Part shown: positions 24,601 to 32,829 of the stretch, in pieces
Numbering within the stretch: the first letter of the stretch is position 1
Layout of the letters: every line of letters starts with the position of its first letter
DNA from: Candidatus Poribacteria bacterium
GTDB taxonomy: Bacteria > Poribacteria > WGA-4E > WGA-3G
Length of the DNA: 46,068 nucleotides
Direction: 5' to 3'
Assembly: GCA_022394775.1 (NCBI GenBank)
Contig: JAGFCB010000171.1
Span: forward strand, 1-46,068
Notes under the pieces: model-generated
What the model was told of the DNA's origin: nothing
The model's database searches: none
The model's input: the letters and a program-made list of their open reading frames with translations, nothing else
Translations under genes and position numbers: made by a program

Positions 24601-26109
24601 TATGATTTGAAACAGGCAAATCCACAAGCAAAGGTCGCTGTAAAACTGGTCTCCGAATTTCTGGTTGGAACTATTGCGTCAGGTGTGGCAAAGGGCTACG
24701 CCGATGTTATCCAAGTGAGTGGACATGAAGGTGGTACAGGTGCCTCGCCGCTCAGTTCCATTAAGAATGCAGGAACACCATGGGAACTCGGACTTGCAGA
24801 GACACAGCGTGCCTTGGTGGAGAACGAATTGCGAGATCGTGTTGTATTGCGAGCGGACGGCGGAATGCGTTCGGGACGTGATATTGTCGTCGCCGCTATG
24901 TTAGGGGCAGAGGAATACGGTTTTGGTACAATAGCAATGGTAGCGACGGGATGCGTGATGGCGCGCCAATGCCACCTGAATACGTGCCCTGTTGGGGTAG
25001 CTACACAGGATCCGGCACTCCGTGCGAAGTATCCTGGGACCCCTGAGATGGTTGTTAACTTCATGTTGGGGGTAGCGAATGAAGTTCGATCCATTCTCGC
25101 GAATCTCGGACATAAGTCTTTGAACGATATTATTGGTCGTCCCGAATTGCTACAACCGATTGATCTTGCGGATTATCCAAAAGCAGCAACGCTTGATTTA
25201 AGCGAGATTTTGACACCTGCGGATCCAACTGGTACACAACCTCGTTACCATTTGCAGGAACGGAACGATCGAGAGGACATCCCGCTTGATGATCAGATTT
25301 TGGCGGATGCTGAGGAAGCGATTGACCAGAAAACACTGATCCAACTCTCTTATCCTATCCGGAACACGCACCGAACAGTCGGCGCGAAGTTATCCGGTGA
25401 AATCGCGAAACGTTACGGGGATACGGGGTTGCCTGATAGAACGATTCGGTGCAATTTTGAGGGAAGTGCCGGACAGAGTTTCGGTGCCTTCTGTATCAGT
25501 GGCGTACAATTCGTGTTGACAGGCGAAGCGAATGACTATGTTGGCAAAGGCATGGCGGGCGGGGAACTTATTATCAAACCCGCGCCGACTGCATCGTTTG
25601 AAACTTATGAGAATACAATCATCGGAAATACGGTCTTATATGGGGCAACAGGTGGGACACTCTACGCAGCGGGTGGCGTTGGTGAACGGTTCTGCGTCCG
25701 AAATAGTGGCGCGACTGCTGTCGTAGAAGGTGTCGGTGATCACGGTTGTGAATATATGACTGCTGGCACAGTCGTAGTTATCGGCGAAACGGGTAGAAAC
25801 TTTGGTGCTGGAATGACAGGTGGTACCGCATACATCCTTGACGAAAAAGGTCAATTTGAGAAGAAGTACAACTCGGATTGGGTGAAAATAGAAAAAATGA
25901 AGAGTGAGGCGGATGTTAAGAACCTGATGGCGCTTATACAAAATCATGCAGCATATACAGGCAGTCAACATGCTGAGAATATTCTTACCCATTGGGAGGC
26001 ATTCCTTCCGCACTTTTGGAAGGTCGTAACACCGCCGCCGCCACCGCTTCCAGCACCTGTCCAACTGAAGAGACGCGCTGCAGCTCGGAGAGAACGGAAG
26101 AAACGTTAG
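21613..26109 (+). CDS. gltB: Glutamate synthase large subunit
   Basis: 1498 residues. It makes two glutamates from glutamine and 2-oxoglutarate. The N-terminal type-2 amidotransferase begins after a 10-residue propeptide with catalytic Cys11 (EKDACGVGF). The FMN/synthase domain (about 800-1180) includes VIQVSGHEGGTGASP and LRADGGMRSGRDI, then the 3Fe-4S cysteines Cys1114, Cys1120 and Cys1125 in CVMARQCHLNTCPVGVATQ. The GXGXG domain fills about 1260-1440. The last 30 residues are a Pro run followed by a highly basic Arg/Lys tail, which is unusual. No gltD small subunit is in the window, so it may use ferredoxin or an unlinked partner. Confidence 0.97.
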   Translation: MYKDLNEKDACGVGFVANCFGSRSHEIIKMATQAVTNLTHRGAVAADAKTGDGAGILTQIPKKLFEKELEKLGVHLDSINDMGVGMIFLPRHDEEALAQGRALIEKTLQQYGVPLLGWRSVPLDLSALGTKALETMPEIQQVLVGRPEQLADDAFERCLYLICKELEHRIQAAGLDEFHIASFSHRTVVYKGLLVAPQLAQFYLDLKDSDFEAALAVFHQRYSTNTSSTWMLAQPFHTLAHNGEINTLMGNRNWMRAREADLQSPLWNEHIQKLVPIINPHGSDSMSLDSALELLTHSDRDILHAMMCLIPEAYEQIPDMPDVLKACYEYLSCVSEPWDGPAAVAFTDGVVVGASLDRNGLRPARYKITEEGTVVMGSEVGIIELDDSRVVEKGRLGPGQMIAVDTAQGKVLKDSEIKHSIAERKPYAEWVQKGIVTLPTEKDDASTMTDAVPARLPMHQKAFGYMTEDVERFIKPMVMEAKEAVGSMGDDTPPAVISQHPRLLYTYFKQRFAQVTNPPIDSIRERLVMSLTTYLGRRHSLLTETEAHARLIRLPSPILTNTDLQALRALNIPDFQMSTLSVCFPVSSGTQGLETGLEALCERASEAVDAGTTLLVLSDKDVNPDSAPIPMALAVGAVHHHLIREGKRMRVSLIAETGDAREEHHFAVLIGYGAAAVNPYLAFSTIVQLAEDEELGDLTAAKAIETYKATVEKGLLKIMAKMGISTVSSYRGAQIFEALGINATVIDKCFTGTTSRLSGIGFAEIAAETLHFHAKAFSESEDDPSLEEAGYFRFRRNGEFHAFNPTVFKSLHKFVKAGKSEDYEKYVDAIESGELSSLRDLLAFKPSMPIPIEEVEPAEDIVRRFTTGSMSFGALSRETHETLAVAMNRLGAKSGSGEGGENPDRFKKQPNGDLASSAIKQVASGRFGVTPTYLISAKELEIKMAQGSKPGEGGQIPGHKVTAEIASIRHSVPGVPLISPPPHHDIYSIEDLAQLIYDLKQANPQAKVAVKLVSEFLVGTIASGVAKGYADVIQVSGHEGGTGASPLSSIKNAGTPWELGLAETQRALVENELRDRVVLRADGGMRSGRDIVVAAMLGAEEYGFGTIAMVATGCVMARQCHLNTCPVGVATQDPALRAKYPGTPEMVVNFMLGVANEVRSILANLGHKSLNDIIGRPELLQPIDLADYPKAATLDLSEILTPADPTGTQPRYHLQERNDREDIPLDDQILADAEEAIDQKTLIQLSYPIRNTHRTVGAKLSGEIAKRYGDTGLPDRTIRCNFEGSAGQSFGAFCISGVQFVLTGEANDYVGKGMAGGELIIKPAPTASFETYENTIIGNTVLYGATGGTLYAAGGVGERFCVRNSGATAVVEGVGDHGCEYMTAGTVVVIGETGRNFGAGMTGGTAYILDEKGQFEKKYNSDWVKIEKMKSEADVKNLMALIQNHAAYTGSQHAENILTHWEAFLPHFWKVVTPPPPPLPAPVQLKRRAAARRERKKR

Positions 26110-26152
26110 AAATCCTGATTAATTCAGCAAACGTAATTTGAGAGACTCAATT

Positions 26153-26194
26153 AAATACGCCGTGCTCGCTGAATTCCGCAAGCACGGCGTATTT
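26153..26194 (+). terminator. Hairpin after gltB
   Basis: A perfect 14-bp stem (AAATACGCCGTGCT at 26153-26166 with its complement at 26181-26194) and 14-base loop, followed by a modest T-rich stretch. It is 44 bp after the gltB stop. Confidence 0.65.
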
Positions 26195-26210
26195 GTATTA
26201 TTGTAATGTC

Positions 26211-26240
26211 AAAAAAAAGGCAGCAGATGCTGCCTTTTTT
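26211..26240. terminator. Bidirectional terminator between gltB and exbD
   Basis: GGCAGC/GCTGCC stem (26219-26224, 26229-26234) with a 4-base loop, preceded by A8 and followed by T6. It can serve both the plus-strand gltB and the minus-strand exbD operon, whose stop is at 26257. Confidence 0.85.
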
Positions 26241-26256
26241 GGTTCTATTGTGTTCC

Positions 26257-26679
26257 TCAGTCTTCTTCTGACACCGCGAAAGCGATTTCGAGTCCTTCTG
26301 TTTTACTGGAACGCATTTTTGCCCGTTCTACCACATCAATGACATCGCCGTGCTTGGCACGTTTATCTGCTTTGATAATCAAGGTAGTGATCTGATTTTC
26401 ATGAGCTGCGATGAAAAGCTCCATATCTTCCAGTGTCAACATTTCTTGGTCATCAATTGAAATACGTCCGTCACTGTTAATGAACAGATTGAATTTCTTT
26501 CGCGTGAATTCGTGCTTCGTTGCAGAATCGGGTAAGGTGACAGTAAAGGGCGGAGGAACCTTCATAACGGCAGATACCATGAAGAAGATGAGCAATAAGA
26601 ACACGCAATCAATCATTGGTGCCATCGGAATATCATCATCATCTTGTGATTTTCGCCGTCGAGCCAAGTTTAGAGCCAT
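26257..26679 (-). CDS. exbD: ExbD/TolR-type biopolymer transport protein 1
   Basis: 140 residues. One N-terminal transmembrane helix (about 20-42) with the conserved proton-path Asp24 in PMIDCVFLLLIFFMV, followed by a periplasmic domain. ExbD couples the proton motive force, with ExbB, to TonB or a similar partner. It is the last gene of the minus-strand ExbB-ExbD-ExbD cluster, 52 bp after the second exbD. No TonB gene is in the window. Confidence 0.92.
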   Translation of the reverse strand: MALNLARRRKSQDDDDIPMAPMIDCVFLLLIFFMVSAVMKVPPPFTVTLPDSATKHEFTRKKFNLFINSDGRISIDDQEMLTLEDMELFIAAHENQITTLIIKADKRAKHGDVIDVVERAKMRSSKTEGLEIAFAVSEED

Positions 26680-26731
26680 GAGAATTCTCCTTGAATAGAA
26701 ATTAGATGCCGCCTGCTATCGCGTGAGATTG

Positions 26732-27181
26732 TCAGTCTCTTGCGACAATAGCGAATCCTATTTTATCTATACCTGCCTGTTTCGCGATATCCATCACGTG
26801 CACGATCTGTTCATGAAGTACTTCCCGCTCGGATTGGATAATCAACATGTTTGTTGCCTCTTCTGGTGCATTGATGAACTGGTTGAACATTTCATCAATC
26901 TGGACAACTGCATCGTTCAACACCATAGTGCCTCTATCCTCACCAGGTTCTGGGTTCGCGATCCGGACGGTCAAACCTTTCGGTTTGTCGGGCGAAGGTT
27001 TTCCCGGTGGGGGAAGCTGCACCCGGAGGCCAGGAATCGGCGAAAAGGTTGTTGACACCATGAAGAAAATCAGGAGCAGGAATACACAATCAATCATTGG
27101 TGCCATACTGAGCGTTGGTGGCTTACGTTCCCTGATTTTGTTCGCAAGCAGGCTCAATTTGGCTTCACCGACTTGTTGCAT
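26732..27181 (-). CDS. exbD: ExbD/TolR-type biopolymer transport protein 2
   Basis: 149 residues with the same membrane segment SMAPMIDCVFLLLIFFMVSTTF (Asp31) and a periplasmic domain differing from copy 1. The N-terminus is longer. Paired, non-identical ExbD proteins occur in several Gram-negative groups. It lies between the ExbB gene and the other exbD; an intercistronic GC-rich hairpin (27254-27274) separates it from ExbB. Confidence 0.92.
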   Translation of the reverse strand: MQQVGEAKLSLLANKIRERKPPTLSMAPMIDCVFLLLIFFMVSTTFSPIPGLRVQLPPPGKPSPDKPKGLTVRIANPEPGEDRGTMVLNDAVVQIDEMFNQFINAPEEATNMLIIQSEREVLHEQIVHVMDIAKQAGIDKIGFAIVARD

Positions 27182-27253
27182 TTCAAAGTCTCCTTTCTGG
27201 TTAATAAGACTGGGTTGTGGTTCGAGAACTAACCCGCTAACACCTATTTCGGA

Positions 27254-27274
27254 GGCGGGTGTAGATCACCCGCC
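27254..27274 (-). other. Intercistronic hairpin
   Basis: GGCGGGTG and its complement, 8-bp stem with a 5-base loop, between the ExbB and ExbD genes. It lacks a T run; it may be an mRNA stability or attenuating element. Confidence 0.5.
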
Positions 27275-27298
27275 GTTCTGTTCCAAGATTAGGCGTTG

Positions 27299-28291
27299 TT
27301 AGCTAGATTCACCAACAATCAGTTGATTGACAATTTCAGTAGAAACCTGTGAAATTTCAACCATGTGTCTGTTGACCCAGCTATCAAAAAGTTGGAAGAA
27401 AATCAAACACGGAATAGCAACAGTCAAGCCAGCAGCAGTTGTGAGGAGTGCCTGTGAGATACCCCCTGCGAGCTGCTGCGGGTCACCGGTACCTTCGAGT
27501 GCGATTGTCGTAAATGCACTAATCATACCTGTAACCGTTCCGAGCAAACCGAACAGCGGAGAAACGACCGCGACCGTACCGAGAACTGGCAGATTTCTTT
27601 CCAATTCGGGGATTTCAAGCAGGCTCGCTTCTTCAATAGCTTCCTGAATTTCTTCTTTGCTAATATCGCGTTCCTCAATCTGGGCTTGGCTGTATCGTAG
27701 CAAGCCTGCTTTAAGGACATTAGCAAGTGGACCGCCGGCTTCTTCACAAGTCGAGACGGCTTCCATAATGTTCTCTTTCCGCAATGAGTCGGCAATACTG
27801 GCGATGAACTGTTCAGTTCCGATTCGAGAGCGGCTTCGGACAAAGGTGAAAAGTCTTTCAATAATGAAGGTTAACGCCGTGATAGAGCAGAGGGCGAGTG
27901 GCCAGAAGACGAATCCAAACTTCTGGAAGAAGGTAACGATGTTGTCCTTTTTGGTCATCTTGAGCGGTACGAAGTGATCACCGCCATTAACGACTGTAAC
28001 GGGTTTTCCAAGCCGGTCACCATATCCTTCTCTGTAAATACTGATGAGGTAGCGGCCCGCGGGGACGCCGGATCTTTCATATTCGCCATTGGCATCTGTG
28101 GTTGCGGCATATTCTTGCCCACCTGTGGCAACAATCTTGACTTCAACACCTTCAATCGGGTTTTGTGCTGTGGTTGTATCAACAATATTGCCTCGGACGG
28201 TTCCACCACTTGCATCATCTTGCGCGAAAGCGATGCCAGTAGACATACTGATACAAGCAATTAGCATTAAAACGAAACTAAAACGAATCAT
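27299..28291 (-). CDS. exbB: ExbB/TolQ/MotA proton channel with N-terminal carboxypeptidase-regulatory-like domain
   Basis: 330 residues. Signal peptide (1-23, ending AFA), then a beta-sandwich domain at about 30-112 of the carboxypeptidase regulatory-like type (GTVRGNIVDTTTAQNPIEGVEVKI, TDANGEYERSGVPAGRYLISI). The ExbB domain follows with three transmembrane helices (about 126-146, 235-262, 278-303) including GLLGTVTGMI and the GISQALLTTAAGLTVAIP motif. The fused domain would sit in the periplasm. AAGGAGG precedes the ATG with about nine-base spacing, and a hairpin lies just upstream of it. Likely operon with the two exbD genes. Confidence 0.93.
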   Translation of the reverse strand: MIRFSFVLMLIACISMSTGIAFAQDDASGGTVRGNIVDTTTAQNPIEGVEVKIVATGGQEYAATTDANGEYERSGVPAGRYLISIYREGYGDRLGKPVTVVNGGDHFVPLKMTKKDNIVTFFQKFGFVFWPLALCSITALTFIIERLFTFVRSRSRIGTEQFIASIADSLRKENIMEAVSTCEEAGGPLANVLKAGLLRYSQAQIEERDISKEEIQEAIEEASLLEIPELERNLPVLGTVAVVSPLFGLLGTVTGMISAFTTIALEGTGDPQQLAGGISQALLTTAAGLTVAIPCLIFFQLFDSWVNRHMVEISQVSTEIVNQLIVGESS

Positions 28292-28315
28292 TCGTTCTGA
28301 TCCTCCTTAGGTAAC

Positions 28316-28334
28316 TTACCAATTGTGTTGGTAA
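28316..28334 (-). promoter_or_regulatory. Hairpin/operator-like palindrome before exbB
   Basis: TTACCAA and its complement TTGGTAA with a 5-base spacer, about 8 bp upstream of the exbB ribosome site. It could be an operator or a 5'-leader hairpin. Confidence 0.4.
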
Positions 28335-28587
28335 ATCTCTACAAGTCATCTCATAAAATGTTGTATAAATAAAGCACGAGAGCCGCACCTTAACAACTTA
28401 ATTTTATTAACACGTGAGCGTTTCATCTACACTATTTTTCTGGTTCGGAATCAAAATCTATATCTGTAGATCGCCCCTACCGCCTATAACGCCATCTCTA
28501 TTAAAAACACCTGAGCCTTTAAGAAGTTACGCGCTTTATTCAAGTTTTAGCAGAAACGGTATTGTAGGTAGTATTGCTAAACGTGAG
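28335..28587. other. Intergenic region, nothing else recognised
   Basis: The rest of the 338-bp gap between the OMP and exbB genes. It presumably holds the exbB promoter, but I cannot place one firmly. Confidence 0.4.
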
Positions 28588-28618
28588 ATCGCTGGACACG
28601 GTTCTCGTGTCCAGCGAT
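28588..28618 (-). terminator. Hairpin after the outer-membrane protein gene
   Basis: A 13-bp stem (ATCGCTGGACACG with its complement) and a 5-base loop, 12 bp after the stop codon on the minus strand. It has no clear T run, so possible terminator or 3' stabilising hairpin. Confidence 0.55.
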
Positions 28619-28629
28619 ACACAAAACAT

Positions 28630-31600
28630 TTAGAAGCCCATCATTGCTCGCACGAAGGTCGTGTTACTCGTCGTGTGATCGAGCAAGATAGTGGTTCGCC
28701 GGTAACCAGCAAGGATAACGATGTTGAACCCAAGCCATTCACCCCGGTTGATCGCTTGAACTTCAAAGATTCGAGTTCTCAGGTCCGGTCGATAGAGGAC
28801 GGGTACATCTTCATCTTCCGGGAAGTTTGTCAAATAGTTTTTGAAGTTATTATCCCGGTTGGTAAATTTCCGGTATTGGAAACCGCCGAGAATGTTCATT
28901 CTTTGGGAGAACTGATAGTCGAGTCGTACGCCGAGTACATCTTCACGACTTCTACGATTGAAGCGTAGGTATTCGACGGGTTCGATATCAGTAGGAACGA
29001 ACTGACGCGGGTTAAGAGCGTCGCCAATTTCCTCAGATGCGCGATCAAATGCGCGATCCCAGATGTACTTTGCCATTGGTGTGAGTGTTAAATCTTCACC
29101 GATTCGGTCAACGAATGGAAGTTCACCGAGTGGAATCTCGTATCTGGCCTTGAGAATTGTCTGCTGATTGCGAATATCGCGTTCGGGATAGCGCCGTTTT
29201 TTCCAGTTTTCAGAGTCATAGATTAAGCCTGGATCCTCGGGATCAAGTGCGTTGATTCCGTGATCTGGATAGAACGGGTATTCCCGTCTTTCACCACCAG
29301 CTCGAACTTGTTCAACAGGAACCATGAAGTCAACACGCTGATCGGCATTGAGCGGATCACCTTCTTCTCCTGATCCTTCAACATCCAGGAAGATAGCCCC
29401 TTCCTCATCCTGTTCGTACTGTTTTTGCAGTACAACGAGGAATTTTGCTTCAAGCGTGAGGTTGGGAACAGCGGTATAAAGGAACTGAAGTGTCGTTGTA
29501 TTCACACGAGCGTTGTAGAAATCAAGCTCGTCAGAAATTTGGACAGGTTCCAATTCACCAACACGCAGTGTAATGGTATAATCTGGGATATCGTCTTGGA
29601 CTCGAACAAATCGGTTTTGGAAGAGCACTGTTCCGAAGTCAGGAATGTCACGTTGGTAGGTGACATGCAGGTATTTGGAATCATTTTGCCTACGACTTGA
29701 AACCTCGTCTTCATTAAGCCATCCGACTTTAAGCGAAAGGTTATCAAGGAGATCATATTCGGCGAAAACGTGGAATCCTTCCCTGTCTATTCCGTATTCA
29801 TATTGTGGTTCAAAGTCGTCCTCAAGAGAATCGATTGTGCCGTTATTGTTCAGATCAACAAGGTCGGTGAAGACCGGCGGATCAGCATCAAAGATGAGGA
29901 AGTCTTCTTGGAAGTCCAAAACGCCGTTTTGGTCTCTGTCATCAGCGCGTGGTAGGACGCCATCAAAGTCGTCATCATCGGGCCAGTCATCGTCATCATC
30001 ATCATCTTCAATAAGGGCGTAATTGACTTCATCCCATGGATCTTGCTCAGCCTGTGATGCGGGTGTCCGTTCCAGGGAGTATTCCTGATCCCTGTCAGTG
30101 TTAGACCCGAAATTGAGATAGGTTGTTGTGTATCCGGGATCGATATGATAATAGACCCCTTCAAGGTACAATTTCCCAAATCGAGATTTGAGTTGGACGA
30201 ACCATGCGGTTTCTCTACTCATTGCTCCGTCGCCGCTTTCATCGGTTCCAGCACCACCCAACATGGCTTCAAATCGTTCACCCTCGGTCTCGGAGTATGT
30301 GGGAACTCCGTTTGCATCTAAGGGTAAACCTGTTGCGGGATCAAGAGAAATACCAGTTTCCTCTTCGCCATCTTCGCCTTGGATGGTTGTTTTGAGTCGG
30401 CTAAATCCAATCTGATCTTTGGGAACGGTAGGATATTGCTTATATTTACCGTTGATGGAATAGTGTGCTCGGACAAAAACGTTGCCGATCGTACCTTCTA
30501 AGTCAAGCCCGTAGAGGAGTGCTGCGCGAGCTGCACCGTAGCGATACTGGATTTTACGGGGTTTGCCTTCGCCCGTCCAGTCGCTGGGATTATCTTGGAG
30601 TTTTGCCCGGTTGCTGGTGTAATCTGAAGATTGACCATAGTTACCCGGTGCTTCAATAATATCACGGTAAGGCATCTGGATGTGACCATCTTCGGTCTTA
30701 ATCCATTCTTGGATTTCCGGATCGGATTCAGCTTTGTTTGCGGCACTCGATCCGATAATAGCAATGTTGTAATCACCTGCTACGACCATCTCAAAGGTAA
30801 CAGATTGAACCGTACGCGGGTCAGCATCAATTTGATACGCGCCTTCAGAAAGGAGTTGGGCAACATCAGGAGAAGGCGAACCATCTGGATCAACGAAAGC
30901 GAGAACAACTTTCATCTTATTGAAACCGTCCACAATCTTCCACTCACCATCAACAGAATCGCGAATATCAGAAGGGAGTCCGCCGACAGTCAGCGGAATT
31001 ACATTGCTACCGTCAAGGGTTTCAGTGAGGGTTTCTACAGGTAGAGCCTTAGGTTCAACCCCTTCTTCAATGTCTTCAGGTGTTAATTCTTCCAACGCTT
31101 GGGTGACAATTGTAACTTTCATGGTTTTGAAAGCTGCGCCGACACCGCCCTGAATATTTTCGCCGTGTAAGGTAGCATCGTAGCCTGAGAATACAGTGAC
31201 GGTTCCATGATTGTCTTCGGGTGAGTCATCTCGGAAGACAACTGAAATTGAGTCTGGTGGTGTATTTGCTACGGTACCCATGAGAGGGTTTTCAACGCGT
31301 TCAGGGTGTTCTTTATGAAGGTTAACATAAGTAAAGCCGACACGGAAGATGTCGCCTAAGAGCCCTTGTGCCCGAAAACCCACGAGGCGTGCGTTTTCAA
31401 TGTGTCGTACGCCCGCGTCTTCATTAAGACCGTTTCGACGACCAAGCGTTGGTGCGAGGTTTGCCGCTGCGTCGGTCAATTGGACAGGGTTTGAAATACG
31501 AGAATTGATAAGCGTGAAAAGGTGCCGTTCCTGCGCGAAAGAGATATCCCATCGAAGCCCGTCAAATTCTGTTTTGTAAAGGATGTAACGGTTCGGGAAT

Positions 31601-32007
31601 AGCGTAGATGGCTTGAATCGTAAATGGTCGCCGATAGCAAATTCGGTATATCTTCCACGATAACTGTCTTCGGTTAAGACCGTTCTATCGAGCTGTGCGG
31701 AGAATCTTTCACTATCGAGCTGTCCTGTCCAACCCACAAACAATTCACCGTTCTGGTCAAACTCTTTCTGCTCGCGATAGTTATAGACCTCGTTACCTTC
31801 AAGCAGCTCTTTTCCAAACAGATCATAGAAGAATTGTGGTTCTTCTTCTAACTGGAAACGCGCTGAGAATTTAGAACTCCCCTCAATCGTTGGCAATAGG
31901 GGTTCTTGTGGACCAAGGCTTTGTGCCCCACAACCGTAAAGCACAAACGCGCTCAGGATACAGGTCGCTACAAGTAAAACATCAATTGATTGTTTTAGCC
32001 TGTTCAT
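28630..32007 (-). CDS. Large outer-membrane-type lipoprotein with Asp-rich calcium-binding-like segment
   Basis: 1125 residues. A hydrophobic signal (about 9-24) ends at a lipobox-like L-Y-G-C, and the protein ends in a strand with terminal Phe (VRAMMGF), as outer-membrane beta-barrels do. Long amphipathic strand-like stretches fill the C-terminal half (for example FQNRFVRVQDDIPDYTITL, LTLEAKFLVVLQKQ). At about 665-730 there is a run of Asp residues followed by two EF-hand/dockerin-type loops (DRDQNGVLDFQED, DLNNNGTIDSLEDD). It is not a recognisable TonB-dependent receptor (no plug domain seen). It lies upstream of the ExbB-ExbD genes on the same strand. Function unknown; surface or porin-like role inferred. 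Confidence 0.75.
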   Translation of the reverse strand: MNRLKQSIDVLLVATCILSAFVLYGCGAQSLGPQEPLLPTIEGSSKFSARFQLEEEPQFFYDLFGKELLEGNEVYNYREQKEFDQNGELFVGWTGQLDSERFSAQLDRTVLTEDSYRGRYTEFAIGDHLRFKPSTLFPNRYILYKTEFDGLRWDISFAQERHLFTLINSRISNPVQLTDAAANLAPTLGRRNGLNEDAGVRHIENARLVGFRAQGLLGDIFRVGFTYVNLHKEHPERVENPLMGTVANTPPDSISVVFRDDSPEDNHGTVTVFSGYDATLHGENIQGGVGAAFKTMKVTIVTQALEELTPEDIEEGVEPKALPVETLTETLDGSNVIPLTVGGLPSDIRDSVDGEWKIVDGFNKMKVVLAFVDPDGSPSPDVAQLLSEGAYQIDADPRTVQSVTFEMVVAGDYNIAIIGSSAANKAESDPEIQEWIKTEDGHIQMPYRDIIEAPGNYGQSSDYTSNRAKLQDNPSDWTGEGKPRKIQYRYGAARAALLYGLDLEGTIGNVFVRAHYSINGKYKQYPTVPKDQIGFSRLKTTIQGEDGEEETGISLDPATGLPLDANGVPTYSETEGERFEAMLGGAGTDESGDGAMSRETAWFVQLKSRFGKLYLEGVYYHIDPGYTTTYLNFGSNTDRDQEYSLERTPASQAEQDPWDEVNYALIEDDDDDDDWPDDDDFDGVLPRADDRDQNGVLDFQEDFLIFDADPPVFTDLVDLNNNGTIDSLEDDFEPQYEYGIDREGFHVFAEYDLLDNLSLKVGWLNEDEVSSRRQNDSKYLHVTYQRDIPDFGTVLFQNRFVRVQDDIPDYTITLRVGELEPVQISDELDFYNARVNTTTLQFLYTAVPNLTLEAKFLVVLQKQYEQDEEGAIFLDVEGSGEEGDPLNADQRVDFMVPVEQVRAGGERREYPFYPDHGINALDPEDPGLIYDSENWKKRRYPERDIRNQQTILKARYEIPLGELPFVDRIGEDLTLTPMAKYIWDRAFDRASEEIGDALNPRQFVPTDIEPVEYLRFNRRSREDVLGVRLDYQFSQRMNILGGFQYRKFTNRDNNFKNYLTNFPEDEDVPVLYRPDLRTRIFEVQAINRGEWLGFNIVILAGYRRTTILLDHTTSNTTFVRAMMGF

Positions 32008-32180
32008 TATTTTCTTTTTCCTCCTTGGAGATAATGAATCGGATGTTTAGGTAACGAGTGCCGAATATTTCGTCATTTGCGCTCTTACCTGGGTTTCCGA
32101 CAAAAACCTTGAAATGGATGAAAACTGCTTTGTGTGTAAACGAAAAACACCAAAATTGCGTTAGTTGTTAAAAATAACAC

Positions 32181-32315
32181 TTATTCAATTTCTTTACTCT
32201 TCGCCGTTGCTGGATAGATATTCCGTAAATCGCGAATATCGGTCGAAGCATACAAAAGCGAGTCTCCTTCCAACAAATTAAGGGTTTGTTTTACAGAAAT
32301 TTCCAATAAACGCAT
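32181..32315 (-). CDS. Possible 44-residue ORF
   Basis: ATG at 32315, stop at 32181-32183; the protein starts MRLLEISVKQTLNLL and has a protein-like composition. A weak GCAGG precedes it. It may be a small gene or the tail of a lost gene. No family recognised. Confidence 0.25.
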   Translation of the reverse strand: MRLLEISVKQTLNLLEGDSLLYASTDIRDLRNIYPATAKSKEIE

Positions 32316-32778
32316 GGTAAAATGCCTGCAAAACTGTTCTTAAGCATCTAAAATAGCACCGATTTGAATTTCTGTCAAGTTTTTAACAGAAAAAATACAC
32401 GCATTAAAGTGGAATTTGAAATAAACATACCACAAATGTGATATATTTTCAAGTTTTTAATATCAGTACTATTCATTTTCGATCTTTCGCCCGCATTGTT
32501 TTAAGGATAAATGGTGTCCTTATACAATTTCTGTGATATTGTGCTAATGGCGGCTGCAGAAACAAAGAGATATCCTTAATACGTGGGGAGTTTGTGCCAT
32601 TTACTGCCTCCCTGAAGACAGCAACAACACCTAACGAATCTGTTTTCTTTTAGGTACCCGTCAAGGATATCAACCAGCCTTTCTATAAATTTATAAACCT
32701 CACAATGCCAACGAGCGTAATATATATTATACTACATTTTAAGAAAAATTGACATTTTTTTTATAAAGTCATCCAAAT

Positions 32779-32812
32779 TAATGAAGCCTCGACTAAAATC
32801 GAGGCTTCGTTA
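32779..32812 (-). terminator. Terminator after the Wzz-like gene
   Basis: GAAGCCTCGA (32783-32792) pairs with TCGAGGCTTC (32799-32808) around a 6-base loop, extended by TTAA pairs. It lies about 20 bp after the stop. Confidence 0.65.
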
Positions 32813-32829
32813 ATTTTCAAATGTGGTAT

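Larger units (their letters stand above)
32008..32829. other. Long intergenic region
   Basis: 822 bp between two minus-strand genes. It contains a possible 44-codon ORF (32181-32315) and the terminator at 32779-32812. The remainder is AT-rich without convincing genes or RNA structure. Confidence 0.6.

Noticed and set aside
28414..28968. 184-codon plus-strand frame overlapping the outer-membrane protein gene
   Set aside because: Overlaps the well-supported minus-strand gene and hairpin; no domain, no ribosome site.
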